DNA of 64,000 nucleotides from Cephalotrichum gorgonifer (taxonomy: Eukaryota > Ascomycota > Sordariomycetes > Microascales > Microascaceae): positions 2,199,402 through 2,263,401 of the forward strand of contig ONZQ02000003.1 in assembly GCA_900312665.1 (NCBI GenBank), written 5' to 3'. The notes under the pieces were generated by a model. It did not search any database. It worked only from the letters and a program-made list of their open reading frames with translations, and had not been told where the DNA came from. The stretch's first letter is position 1. Each line of letters begins with the position of its first letter. The translations under genes and the position numbers were made by a program. This document shows positions 32,922-44,514 of this stretch, in pieces.

Positions 32922-35900
32922 CTTGAAGGCTGACTCTGGTATCTTCGAAATCCCTCAATACCACAGTGACATGCGGTTAACTTCGGGATAAAGAGAGGCG
33001 TGTAAGTCACCCGCGCGTTGAGGATCGAAACCACGTCCGGAGATATTCCCGCTTTTTTCTCCTAGAGTAGATAATAGTCGAGCCAAGTTGAAAAGCGACA
33101 GAAGGTTCGTCCCCCGTGAATATAGTTTCGCAGCGTAAGGCTAACTTAAACAGTGCCGTTTAGCCAAGCGAGTGAGTTTTAGAGCTAGGGTGGTTGTGAT
33201 GTGGAGAGAGTTTGGCTATAGTCCCATGGCCTTTGCGACTATCCCTAGCGCGGATGGTTGACAACGAACCAGGATCAGTGATATTCGGTGTTGGCGAATA
33301 TCTTCTCTTACACCGGAAGTAAGGGCGCTTATTAGAAGTGTAATGTAGCTGGGAAGGGAGAGTCGTATTCAAGACGGATGGAGTGGGGTGCGGCGGCGCC
33401 GAACAAGTAGTTCTCCGTTTTCCGTTGCGCTGTCCGGGGGTTGTTGGGAAGGGACCGAGTTGCCCGACTTGTCCACGATGCAACTTATAGTGAATGACAG
33501 GAATAAGTTGTAAGAGGAATGAGAGAGTGTGAGGGAGAATTGTAATACTAGAGAACACACCCGGGGATTTGGCACTAGGACAAGAACACCGAAAGCCGAA
33601 TCGTATAGAAACTAAGTCTCCTCACGAGGGGGGTTGTCTTGTCCGGAACGGGATTAACATGCAGCGTGTCAATAGGTAGAGATGACAGGGAAGCGCTGTG
33701 TGGCAAAGAGAAGGGATATTTTCAGGCGAGCGGAAGATGGCCCGATCCGGAACTTGACGCCAAATATGACTTGGAGGTCATATACCTGGGACCTGGGAGG
33801 GAGTAATAATAGAAGTACAAACGAGAGGAGGAGAGTTGGAAAAGCTGGCGTTTTCTCGGGGTGAGGGGACGACGGCAAAGTGGAGAACAGGAATCGTAGC
33901 GTATTAGTAGTCGGGGAATAAGAGGAGCACGATAAATGCCACTCATAGTTTAGTGGCTATGGACATGGGGCATGGGGCGAGGAAAGCTGCGCTAGGGTGG
34001 AAGCGGGAGCTAGTATCGAATATAACGAGAGCGCGGCTTTTACTCGTACAGATGCAATGGACTTTGGCTTGGTGGTATACGAGTACATAGATGTTTGGGT
34101 AACGTATTTAAAGTAGCAAGCCATGTTCTGTCGGCTCTGCGCCCACTAATAAGCATATGCAGTCCATCGGATGATAGAGAAGGGAGGGGCGTTTAGTTCA
34201 AGCGTGGGTTGAAAGCGTGGGACGACAGGTGGCTTAGCTTAGGAGTCAAGACTCCGGCCCAAGAGGGATACTTGTGGATTGGGGCTGCTGGGGACCCAAC
34301 GGAGAAACCGTTGAAGAGCTACCTGCTGGTTTGACCGCCGTGGGAGGTGGTGGGTGGGAGTGGCTGCGGGAGTGAGGGTGTGGGATGACGCAGTTGGAGC
34401 TGTGCAGGAGACCGAACGGGACTGAGGGCGTGGGATGAAATCTAGACCAGCGAAAAGGGACCTCAAGGTGTTCGTTCCCTGCCCAAAGCAGTGGATCTTG
34501 GGAGACGAGCGGGAGATGGAAGGGAAAAGATAATGAGAAAGGGAAAGGGGCGGTTTTCTCCCGTTGCGTGCTGGGCGCAATTGCCATCATTTTGAGTGTT
34601 CTATGTCTCTTAATATTGTTCGGTGGATGTTGCGGGAAGAAAGAAAAAAAAGCTCTTTTTTTTTGGCCGCCATAATCGTGGCACCCCCGCCGCGCGCTTA
34701 CAAAAGCCTCACGAACAAAGGGAGGGAGTGGCGCGATGAGGGGTGTCTGTTAAAGGCCGTACAGTGTAGAGCGTTGAGTTATTTTTCTCGGCGAGGAGAG
34801 ACGGCAGGCGGACCTAGGGAAACGCAGCCGGCTCGTCGTCGTGGTTGTAGATGGAATCCCACTTCGCCCAACTCGCGAAACGCGCATGGCATTTCACCGC
34901 ATGCCATACCCTATTTCGGTAGCTCCCTTGCCTCTGGTTCGAGTTGGGAATGATACGGCGTCGCTCGTACTCGTACATGATGTAACGAGGGAAACGATGC
35001 CCGACGGCTGAAAGAGCCCGGGCTTCAGGAACCGAGAAGGACGGGTAAGGGGGGGAAGGGAGGTGGATACTATGAGATGCGACGGTAATATGGCAAGACC
35101 GAAGCTGGCCATGTTCTGCCGCGCATGGCGTGGCGTGCCGCGACGGCCAAAGGGTTGCCTCGCTGCCTTCTGGCAGTACGAGTAATCTTGCGGTGCATCA
35201 GCCGCCGTCGAGGATGACGGAGGAAAGTCAGGATGCAGTTAAACTCCCGGCCCATGGAATCAAGTCACGCGCACTTAAAAATAATCGAGTTCCATCGTAC
35301 CTGCCATCCAGCATCACACCCCTCCCCCCTCGATGCCCCGCCCCCATGTCTGTGCGGAAGGAACCCACCAGGTACAAGTATAACCAGGTATTGCTCGTGC
35401 TGAGAGAGATGCTCCAATGAACGTCAGAGGGCGAGTATGTTGAGCCCACTGCCTTACTCGTCAGATTATTTCCCTATTACCCAGCTCCTCGTCTTCGTGA
35501 CTCTTGTTTGGGGGGTGTAAGCAACGTCAAGGGAGCTATGTATCTCGGATCAATGCGGGGGGAGAAATGATATAGACTTCACAATTTTCACGATTTCTCC
35601 TTTCAAGCTTCAAGAATCCCGCTCGAGGGCCTCGGCGAAGTACTTGTATGAGTTGCACAATGAATCTGGAAAGTTGATCCTATTTGTAATCTTGAATCAG
35701 CCAACCTCACCTCCGAGCCGTCAGCGGGGAGGGAGCGGGTCCAAGGGGGGGTGTAACCAGAAGCCGGAGAAACGTCAACCTCGTCAGAAGCGGATCAAGA
35801 TCTCCGCCCTGATTTAATTGTAAAAGTTGACAGAATCCCAGTCCCGAGATGGTCGCGTGTGCTCGACCGGGTAATACCCGAGACAGTCACGCCTGCATTC

Positions 35901-38900
35901 CATTGAAGTGGGTAGGTCCATGCCGTGAGCCGAAGTTGACCTCTCAGGTGGACCTTCCTTCCACTACGCCAGAAATGTCTGCTTCCAGTCACCGAAACCT
36001 CCGAAAGGTAGATGGTTTCCCGCCAGGACGGTGAAGCGAGCCCTTGTCCGGGTTCTTCTATTATTAGTACCTTTAGGGTCTGATATTCCACTTCTGTTAG
36101 ACGATCCGGTGTACCCACCCCCCCCCCCTTTCCCCAATCCTCCCCTCACCCCTTCCTTATCCCCAAGGCACAAGGACAGCTCCTCACCGGTGTATGCATG
36201 CCAGTGAGTCGTTCTTCCCCAGGGCAAGGTGGGTGTGACAGCACGATCTGCAATAAATCTCCATTTTGTTTTATAATCATCGGACGTGCGTCCTCGCGCA
36301 CGCTGCCAGATTGCATGGTCATCGATTTTCTGTCCCGTCCTACATTGTCGGATTTGCGACATGGGGATGTACTCCAACGTCGAAGAAGCAAAATGGGCTA
36401 CTCCAGACCGTGCCTATTTCTACCTGTCTACAACACGGGAGGGGAGTACTTGGGGATTACGAGATATTATCATCCATTTCGGTGGTTACAGAATTCCCGA
36501 GTCCCCCACCCTGGACCATTTTTACACAGATCGCATGCCTGGCTCGTTAATATGTAGCTTCCATCAGCCCGCCCCCGAACCGTCGATCCACCCAGCACCT
36601 CGAATCGAATGTCGAGCTGCATATTACTTTTTCTCCGCTCCCTGCACCGTACCTCGACGACGTTGGTCGGCGAGGAACCAGCATGGCCATGCAGCTGGCA
36701 TCACAAAAGTCTTAGTTGGCCTCAATGCGTCCACCGACAGGATCCCCAGGATTTCCCCCTCCTTTTCCCCGCACCATCGAACCGAGGCCTCGACTAGTTT
36801 TATGTTGTGGAATCTATTACGCAATGACTCCGTTGCCCTCGACCCTATCCGATGTCCTTAATCGTCCGTTTTTTCCTGCCCATCATCCACCCCTCCCCTT
36901 CCTCGTGGTCTGCTTTCATGTCGGTTGACTACAGGAAATAGTTTGCATGGGATATTGGGCTAATATGGAAGGTCACCACGAGACCACTCTGAGCAGCCAA
37001 GCTTGTGATCTGGTGCATTAAACTTCCGCAACGTTCGACGTATTCATACGCATATCGTTTCCTTACACGGCGCCGCAACCTCCTCGTCCCCCGCTCTCCA
37101 CGAGACCATGGAATGTCCAGCCGATGATATGAATCCTGGGGTCCTTGCTGAGGTGAGACAAGACGAGTTTGGTGAGTGAGCCTCGGCCCTTGCCCCAACC
37201 CCAGCTTTTAGACCAGTCCACCACGTTGAAGCGAGGGCAGGCCGGGGGGGGGGGGGGGGGGGTCGATGACCCCCACCCCACACTTCACAACCGGAAGTCC
37301 TGGGTCCTGGCACCGTGGCCTTGGAACCGCACTAAAGCCTACCCCCCTCCCCGCCTCCTCTCATTAACCCCGGCCCTACATTACAGCTCCAGCATAGAAC
37401 CGGGGCATCACCGTCCAATCTCCACTTCTTCGTGTTGTGCAACATGGTGGAAATGACCACCCACACAACCCCTTTTAAGCAAGTACAAGTATGGGGTACA
37501 GTAAGATGATGCGGGCGGACCAAGCAAGGAGGTCTTAAGCGGTCGGTCTTGGGCTATGCGTTTTGCCATCGTTGCCCACTACACACTACACATTACACAC
37601 TATACACAAAACTAAGCCATTAGCCTTGGATCCTACCGGCGTTGGCATGTTTCGGGGAACCAAACGGAAGCTTGTCTCTGCTAATGAAATTTCGGCCATG
37701 ACTACTTTCAGGTGGCCGGACAAGTACTTCATCGTGACCCCGGCATAGGCCCGCGCTTTCCAGCCAACCCCGTAGCACCAACGGCTGTGTTGGCGCCGGA
37801 ATGTGGAGCCCTCGGTGAAGTCGGTCAGCAAGTTTGTAGTTGTTTCGGTAAACGCCGGTGGCTCCGTCCCGCCTCCTCGACGGTCGGCCCCCGTGTTAGA
37901 TACTCCGCCTTGCACCACCTCATCGTTACATAAATTCCCGCACAGCACAACCCGTGGGCCCGGGCTCGGCCGCTCCGCAGGGGGGGGGGCCCTCAGCTCA
38001 TCTTTGATATTAATGCAGGGCGGAGGGAACGGATAATAAAAAGCTCCTCGAGCTAAGAGGAACCATGTAAGCCCGACCCCGATGTCCACCCCCGCCATTG
38101 TTTTTCGAGCTGCGAGCATCCTTTACGGACCGATACCCCTCCCCTCCCTCCCTCTTGCAGGAGAACCTCGCCCACATACACCGTCGTTTGACCCCTTGTG
38201 ACCGATTGATGCTGTACCTCGTATGCATGATGTGGCCGACATCCCGACTTGTTTTCCTCCTTCAATTTCTTAAAACAGTGCCCTGCAGCAAGGAGGGCTG
38301 GAGCTGACCTCTCGTGAAATATGGATTTCAGATCCCCCACAGTCTCGTCACCGCCTCTTTCCCCACGTAACTGTAACTCATTGAGCCTAGCATATCCAGC
38401 CACTTGGGATAGTTTGTTCGGCCTTAGCGTGACGGTCAGGGGAGCGGTTCCGGCTAGCACTCCCGGCCGGGGGATGTGCAAGACGCCTCCTATGGGATGC
38501 GGCCAGGACCTGGGCAAAGCCACCAGCCCAGGTAGGTGAACGTGAAAGGGCTGAGATGGGAAAATCGAATGCTTTTTCGGAGATGCGGTGTGACAACGCT
38601 TAGGAGGTAAGGAACAAAAACGGCGTGATGGGGGGAGGGTTTTGAGGGCTTGCCCTCGCTGCCACCCACCACGAAACAACCCATGTTTCTCTCTCGCCTA
38701 CCGCTCATCCCATCCCCTCCCCCCCCCACGCCGCGACACCACGAAACTTCTCGATTCAGCGGGCGCCCGGGACGCGGCCGAGGGGCACCCCCACACGGCG
38801 GAAAGGGGTAAGAAAATCAAGTGTGGTGGTGGAGATAATATGGCCCGTCCGACTTGAAGAGGAAGGAGTACTATCACTGCTCCATCTCCTTCCTGCCTTT

Positions 38901-39415
38901 CACTGACCCCGCGCTTTTTCATTCTCCTGGACCTCATGGTGTAATGAACCCCGGTAATTCCACCCCTACTCCCCGCGCAGGCGGAGCGTAACAAGGGTAT
39001 TCAAGAATAGAAAATTAACTGGGGAGAGTTGCTCTAAAGAAAGGGGAGGAAGTGAGAGGGGAGAAGAGGCACGAAGCACCCGAGTGATGTCTCCCTAGTA
39101 TATCCCCCCATACACAGGCTACCAGCACTATCAAATGTACATCTCGGTGTGTTGCTACGACTCCGCCGTTGAGACTATAATGGCAGCTTCGCTGCCGTCA
39201 TATTCCATCACTCTTTACATCTCGGGCGGTTGTTTTTGCTATTCGCGATTGAAAGTAGTTACGGAACAAATGGCACATGCACACTCATCACAGACAGGAC
39301 TCAGCAGGCCGATGGTAGTAACAGAAAAAGGCAACCTGAACGCCGATTCTTTTCAACGCTCCATGATCCTTGGTTTCAATTGATACCCCCATTTTGTTTA
39401 TGGACATTACTACAT
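32922..39415. other. 6.5-kb gene-free block
   Basis: I find no protein gene, tRNA or rRNA that I can support. Longer frames such as 37586-38119 (-), 36286-36861 (+) and 38053-38679 (-) are unlike any family I know, overlap each other on opposite strands and lack gene-like codon use. Landmarks are a G-run of 19 at 37244-37262, a C-run at about 36118-36127, and GTACTCGTAC-type motifs at 34041-34050 and 34964-34978. The D-lactate dehydrogenase promoter must lie at the left end. A long non-coding transcript or a decayed repeat is possible. Confidence 0.55.
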
Positions 39416-40755
39416 CTAAGCGGCAATGGCCAGGGCCCTGCGGCGGTCACGCTCCTCAGCGATGGTGAGCTTGACACCCTTGCCCTTGGGCAGGGAGATC
39501 CAGGGCTTGTCCTCGCCGATGACGAAGACGTTGCTCTCACGGGTGGCGAAGGTGTTGTCAAGGGCGTCCTTGAGGTGGACGATGTTGAAGCCTCCGTCGT
39601 GGCGCTCACGGTGGGTGATGACACCGACACGGCCCATGTTGCGACCGCCGGTGATCATGGCAATGGCACCGGTGTCGAACTTGGCGAACTCGGTGATCTT
39701 GCCGGTGGCGAGGTCGATCTTGACGGTGTCGTTGACCTTGATGAGAGGGTCGGGGAAGCGGATGCTAAACCCATGGAAGTTAGCAAGACTGGGGGTCGCT
39801 AGGGATATACATTACAGCCGTCAAATTAAGCCTTCAATCTTTTTTTGGACAAAAAAAGATTGAACCTTGTTTGGTTTGTCGGTTCGAATGAAATCGACCA
39901 AAGCTTGATCCAACGGCTGAATGATGTCTGACAGAACAACTCACGTCCTAGCATCGTGCGTGACCAAGAATGGGATTCCACCGCGGCCGAGCTGCACACG
40001 CTTGACCTTGCCGAGCTTGTACTCGGCCTCCTCGGCCTGGATGCGGTGCACGGCGAAGCGGCCCTTGGTGTCGTAGATAAGGCGGAAGTTCTCGCCAGTC
40101 TTCTCGATGGAGAGGACGTCCATGAAACCGGTGGGGTAGGTGACATCGGTGCGGACCTTGTTGTCGACCTTGATGAGGCGCTGCATCACGATGGCCTTGG
40201 TCTCGCGGCTGCACGAAATCATACCCGTCAGTATTGTGTCCCGTGCCGCTCCTAACACCGCCTTCCGCTACCTCCCCGACTCGCAGGTAGCTAGCAATCC
40301 TCCACAGGATGGGGCAAACGTACTAGTTGAGGGCGTACCGCAACCTGTTGCGGATGAAGATGATCAGAGGAAGACACTCGCGGGCCTTGTGGGGACCGGC
40401 AGAGGCTTTCTAAAAGGGAGGCAAGAAAACCGTCAGTGTCGTGGACAGAGAACCGGGAGTCACGAGGACGAGAGGGTTTGAACGTACGGGAGCATAGGTG
40501 CCGCCAAGCTTGTCCAGCATCCACGAGCTGGGCGCGGAAAGGCGCTTCTGGTGCTTCTTGCTATTGAGGAGGTCAGCCCCGGATCTTCAATTCGCGAAGC
40601 CCATGCATGGGTTTTGGCGAGCCATCGCGGCCAAACAAGAGAGGATCCACGATCCTTCTCGAAGAGCGGTGGATAGTCGTATGTCGATGTGTTTGCTCTT
40701 CGCAATGGGGAGTATTCGAGATTGCTGGGCCATATGCTTACATTCCACGAGCCAT
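39416..40755 (-). CDS. rps4: 40S ribosomal protein S4
   Basis: Small-subunit ribosomal protein eS4. Five exons: 40755-40742, 40560-40488, 40409-40324, 40208-39945, 39764-39416; 261 residues, the usual length. The first exon is only 14 nt (MARG plus two bases), so the start is easily missed; joining it to KKHQKR creates Ile where most relatives have Pro. Recognisable blocks are SWMLDKLGGTYAP, LPLIIFIRNRLRYALNYRE, VMQRLIKVDNKVRTD, the S4 RNA-binding segment, the KOW segment MITGGRNMGRVGVITHRERH, and the end LPKGKGVKLTIAEERDRRRA. Four introns (181, 78, 115 and 180 nt) is typical of intron-rich ribosomal genes in moulds. Intron 4 contains a strong hairpin listed separately. Confidence 0.95.
39833..39864. 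repeat. Perfect 15-bp inverted repeat with 2-nt loop in RPS4 intron 4
   Basis: The left arm (39833-39847, ttcaatc then seven T and g) and right arm (39850-39864) are exact reverse complements around a GA loop. The hairpin lies in the middle of the last RPS4 intron. A weaker stem (tttggt / accaaa) follows at about 39870-39902. No snoRNA C/D boxes were obvious. Confidence 0.9.
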
Positions 40756-41390
40756 CTTGTCTGCTTTCCGTTGGTGATCGGGTTGGAGATGTTGAGGATT
40801 CCGTCTCTGAGAAGTCAAGACCGGAGTATTTTTTTGTGTGCAGTAATTTTGGCAAGTGGGGTTTCTTTCTCAGAGTTCAGTTTGGTCACGTGTGCGGTTT
40901 GTCTCCACAGTGGGCACCTCAATTGAATTTGAATTTGGAAGTTTGACCTGTGCTGTGGGCGATGAGTAAGCAGGTAAGGGATAATTGGTACGGAGTACCA
41001 GCATTCACCGTACCAGTATGGTTCTGTCTCTGTTGCCCCCACCTGAGCCCCGATTTGGTGTGGAGATGACACTGAGCTGGCTATGAAGAGTGGATTGAAT
41101 CACATAGTCGCAAGGTTACGAATGAATTTATGATCATTAATTATACTCTATTAAGCAGTCCTGAATCTCTACTGATGGGGTATTTTTAGCTAGGAGCGAC
41201 TTTGGTAAAAGAAATAGACCAAGAGCATCGACAACCGAGGAGCTTGGTACATATGCTAACGAAAAACAGGGGGTCAAGGGGACTACATGGCAGATAGGTC
41301 CTAGTTCATATATGTCATATAGAGATTCCCGCCTGCTTCCGCACCCTACGCCTCCTAGCCCCCTTTCCCATGTGGCCAAAAAGGCCTTCA
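40756..41390. other. Spacer between RPS4 start and telobox gene 3' end
   Basis: About 635 bp holding the RPS4 promoter. I looked for telobox octamers here and found none. Confidence 0.5.
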
Positions 41391-43016
41391 TCAATCGTAA
41401 GAGGCAGCCCCGTTGACCGGGGAAGACGATCGCGACTGCGGCCCTGGAGGGGGATTTCGTCTCGGTCTCCCAGTCGAAGGGGTGTCCAAAAGGAAACGTG
41501 ATATGTCCATCTCTCCAGTATTTCCAGACGCCTGGGGGGGCGCGAGCTCGGGCAGCTCGAGCCCCTGCATCATTCCAGGCCACTTGTTCATCTCATCCCT
41601 CGAGCTCGGACGATTCAGCTGCGTTTCCGCGGATGCGGCCGAGACCTTCGTCAGAGAGTTTTCGATGGTCATGTTGACGGAGGGCTCTAGCAGGTCGTTC
41701 CCGTGGCTCGGATCTTTGACCTGGAACAGGCCCTTCTCTATCATCTGGTATATATTGGGGAATTTGTTCCGGACCCTATCGCGAAGGTCGGTGGGCTGAC
41801 GATGGGCGAAATTGTAACGGGGCTCGCGCTGTATCTTCGTCCACGCCGGTCCGTAGATGTCGAGCCCCTCGAGAATCTGGCTGTCATCTTGCTCGGTGAA
41901 GGGCTGCCCTTTCCGGCGATGAGACTGTTTAAAGGGGCCGTGTATACCCAGCTCCACCAAATCTTCCACCTTCTTCCTGTGGGCACGAGTCCTCTTTGGC
42001 CTCTGGGCCGGGTCCGCTGCCGGGCTAGGTGGAGACGACTGAGCAGGACGCTCCTCGTCCGTACTTATGAGGATATTTTCTGACAAGAGCCCGGACTTGG
42101 CCTTGCGCCTTGTCGTCTTCGTGCTCCCTTGGACATTTGCTACATCGGCTTCCCCGAGCTCCTTGGCTCGCAACTCATCTGGGCAGCAGGTTCGGAATCG
42201 ATCCTTGAGATCGCCTGCCGTACGATCGTTAAAGCTAAAGTTGGGATCCTCGAGAATCTTGGTCCACCTGCCCACACCGTACTGGTTGACCGCCAGGAGA
42301 AGATTGCGAGTCTCGGTCTCGGTCCACTTCTTCCTCGGCTTCCCCGAGCGCCTCCTAGCTTTCACGGGTGCAGGCTTATCGGAATCCCGGTTGGACGGAC
42401 CCTGACCGCGATCCTCGTTGATGTTGGTAAACTCCCGCAGAAGATTCAGCTGGTTAGCTTCGGCGTCGTTGAAAGAATTCGACGAGATGGGCGGGAATAG
42501 AGCAGCATCCGGCGGGGGTTCCAGTAGGCCATTGATGATCGGCGGCATAACCTGCTGTTGAGTTGCCTTCTGCTTCTTCACCGGCTGAGGGAGTTGGACA
42601 AAGTCATCCTTTACGGCGATTGTCCGATGCCTCTTCTTCGTAGGGAATTTCTCAGCGCCGTCCGGTCCATCACTAAGTATTTTGCTCAGAGAGCTCGATA
42701 GATCTGGAGGAGGAGTTTCCCCAAGAAGCAGTCTCAGCGAATGCGAACCGTTTCCGGGGCCACGATCTGTTGCTGGATATCTCGAGTCAGCCGTCACACC
42801 TCTCAGCGTGACGGCATCATCGGAAACATAGGTAGATAGGGCCGCATTCGGGCCGATCTTGTCTACCTGGTTGCCCGCATCTTGCTCGATCGGAGGAAGT
42901 CGATCTAACGTCTTGTGGAGACTAATTGGCTGCAACGGTGGCAGTTCGGAAGTAGGTAGATGGGGTGTCGTTGCGTCGTTAAGGAGGTGGATAAGACGTG
43001 GTTCGATCGTAGCCAT
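41391..43016 (-). CDS. Double-Myb telobox DNA-binding protein (Teb1/Tay1-like)
   Basis: Single exon, 541 residues from the only ATG of the open frame. Two Myb/telobox domains are separated by about 90 residues: residues about 229-280 (KKWTETETRNLLLAVNQYG ... DLKDRFRT) and about 370-420 (PFTEQDDSQILEGLDIYG ... DLRDRVRNKFP). Both third helices match the telobox LKDRxR pattern of proteins that read TTAGGG repeats. The double-Myb layout is that of fission yeast Teb1 and Yarrowia Tay1, which bind telomere-like repeats at chromosome ends or promoters. N- and C-terminal parts are Pro/Ser-rich and disordered, with basic clusters (KKRHR, KKQK) as likely nuclear signals. A role at telomeres or as a transcription factor cannot be decided from sequence. 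Confidence 0.8.
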   Translation of the reverse strand: MATIEPRLIHLLNDATTPHLPTSELPPLQPISLHKTLDRLPPIEQDAGNQVDKIGPNAALSTYVSDDAVTLRGVTADSRYPATDRGPGNGSHSLRLLLGETPPPDLSSSLSKILSDGPDGAEKFPTKKRHRTIAVKDDFVQLPQPVKKQKATQQQVMPPIINGLLEPPPDAALFPPISSNSFNDAEANQLNLLREFTNINEDRGQGPSNRDSDKPAPVKARRRSGKPRKKWTETETRNLLLAVNQYGVGRWTKILEDPNFSFNDRTAGDLKDRFRTCCPDELRAKELGEADVANVQGSTKTTRRKAKSGLLSENILISTDEERPAQSSPPSPAADPAQRPKRTRAHRKKVEDLVELGIHGPFKQSHRRKGQPFTEQDDSQILEGLDIYGPAWTKIQREPRYNFAHRQPTDLRDRVRNKFPNIYQMIEKGLFQVKDPSHGNDLLEPSVNMTIENSLTKVSAASAETQLNRPSSRDEMNKWPGMMQGLELPELAPPQASGNTGEMDISRFLLDTPSTGRPRRNPPPGPQSRSSSPVNGAASYD

Positions 43017-43489
43017 TGTACTACCCTGGCGCCAATGCAATCCTATCCGTGGTGCTGGAAAACCGAAGGCTCATAGTCTGAGAACACCCAGTATGGGACG
43101 ACTCGGCGGATGGGTGCAGTACTTGTGTTGGACCGAGGCAAGATCGCTCGAGTATCGACATAAATGGCCGTGTAGCAAGGCAGATGCACGATTAGTAGTA
43201 TGACAGTATCGAGGTCAGGCCGCAAGCCGACACACGTAGCAAGCAGTAACGGTGTCGGGGGAGAAAAAGAGGGGGGAGGGGGGGTAGACAAAGGAAGACG
43301 ACATGGTAGAAGTTGACTGAGGAGCAGGTTGATATTATCGGTTCGCCGTGGCGAAACTGGCAGGTGGCGTAACAGGATGACAGGTGGCTGGCTGACAGGC
43401 CAACCAGCACACCGGTGGTTCAATTCACCACCTCACAGACATGCTCGGATGACGTGGAAAGACACAAGAACACCAGGCAAACCGCTCCA
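43017..43489. other. Divergent promoter region, telobox gene / DUF7704 gene
   Basis: A 473-bp spacer shared by two divergent genes, with no ORF of note and a G-rich run near 43270. I saw no exact telobox octamer in it. Confidence 0.6.
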
Positions 43490-44095
43490 ATGGCTGCGTC
43501 ACTTCCCAGAACCCCCCGGGTTATATTCACGATTTTGGAGCCAATTTCACTGTGAGTGACTCGGGCGCGGGTGGCAGAAACTCGTTGGGCGCTAACAGCT
43601 GAGCCTAGGGTGGTTGGCTTCATCGGTGCTGTCGCTGCTCCGGACTGGTTCATCGCCGAGCAAACACCCAATGAAGAACCATCCGCGCCCTCCGCCAACA
43701 GCCGTCTCGTCGCGCTCCAGCTGGGGAACCTTTATTTGCTTCTGTGCATGATAGGACTCGCCGTGCTCTCCTCTACGACAGAGGTCAAGGTCGTCCGCAA
43801 TTACCTCGTAGCTCTCTGGATAGCGGATATCGGCCACATCGCACTTACCTGGCACGAGTTGGGCCATGAGAACTTTCTTGATGTCGCCGGGTGGAATGCG
43901 ATGACCTGGGGGAATATAGGGGCGACGGTGCGCATCCCCCCTCTGCCCAGCTTACCCTACTTCCCTGGCAGTAGAAGGCATGTGCTGTACTAATATACTC
44001 TCTTGAAGGGCTTCCTGTTTTTGGCCAGAACCGCCTACTTCCTTGGACTGTTTGGACCTCACCAAGCAGCGCCTTCCCCAAAAAAACTGCGTTGA
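43490..44095 (+). CDS. Four-span membrane protein, DUF7704-like
   Basis: Three exons: 43490-43551, 43609-43927, 44009-44095; 155 residues. Exon 1 encodes PRTPRVIFTILEPISL, the N-terminal motif followed by a membrane span that continues across the intron as VVGFIGAVAAPDWFIAEQTP. Three more hydrophobic stretches follow (LVALQLGNLYLLLCMIGLAV, YLVALWIADIGHIALTWHEL, GFLFLARTAYFLGLF). This matches the small fungal DUF7704 membrane family as I remember it; function unknown. Splicing at GTGCGC (43928) and GAAG (44008) is needed to reach the last span and the basic tail PKKLR. Confidence 0.75.
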
Positions 44096-44514
44096 AGACT
44101 CAAACCTGTTTTAGCCGTGTACTCTATACAGACTCGTTCCGTTCAATATTATGGTTTTTTTTTTCGTCGTACTAACTGACAACCCCCGGAGAGTTGCACA
44201 GTCTATATAATCCCCCCAGGTCAAATACTGAGTAAACATCAGTGAAGCTGGGATGGAAGGATTATTATTATGTCAGCACGGCTAGCCTAACCTGAACCCT
44301 AAATGCTGGCAATCGCGCCTTCCCTTCAACACGTTGGGTGTCGCATGTCATCATCCAGCTCCTGCCTTCAGGTCACTGCATCTACATTCTTTCGCTGTTA
44401 CAAGGCAGCGACCAAGACTTCTTTATATCATTCTTGGTCGCACGCACCTTTCGTAGCTTTGGCTCGGAATCGGCTTCTCACCACTGATATCCTGCCTCAG
44501 AGACAGCACAAAGG
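44096..44514 (+). other. Promoter region of the Taz1/TRF-like gene
   Basis: A 419-bp spacer. Apart from a T-run near 44154-44165, its notable element is a telobox octamer at 44295-44302, listed separately. Confidence 0.55.
44295..44302. promoter_or_regulatory. Telobox octamer AACCCTAA
   Basis: An exact AACCCTAA (TTAGGGTT on the other strand) lies 213 bp upstream of the Taz1/TRF-like start. Telobox Myb proteins bind this sequence, so auto- or cross-regulation by the neighbouring Myb genes is conceivable. One octamer can also occur by chance. Confidence 0.4.

Noticed and set aside
37244..37262. G19 run as a possible functional G-quadruplex or assembly gap
   Set aside because: A single homopolymer without spaced G-tracts is weak evidence for structure. 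It is noted only as a landmark that may be mis-sized.
37586..38119. 177-codon - strand frame in the large spacer
   Set aside because: No recognisable motif, overlapping frames on both strands, and codon use unlike the confirmed genes.
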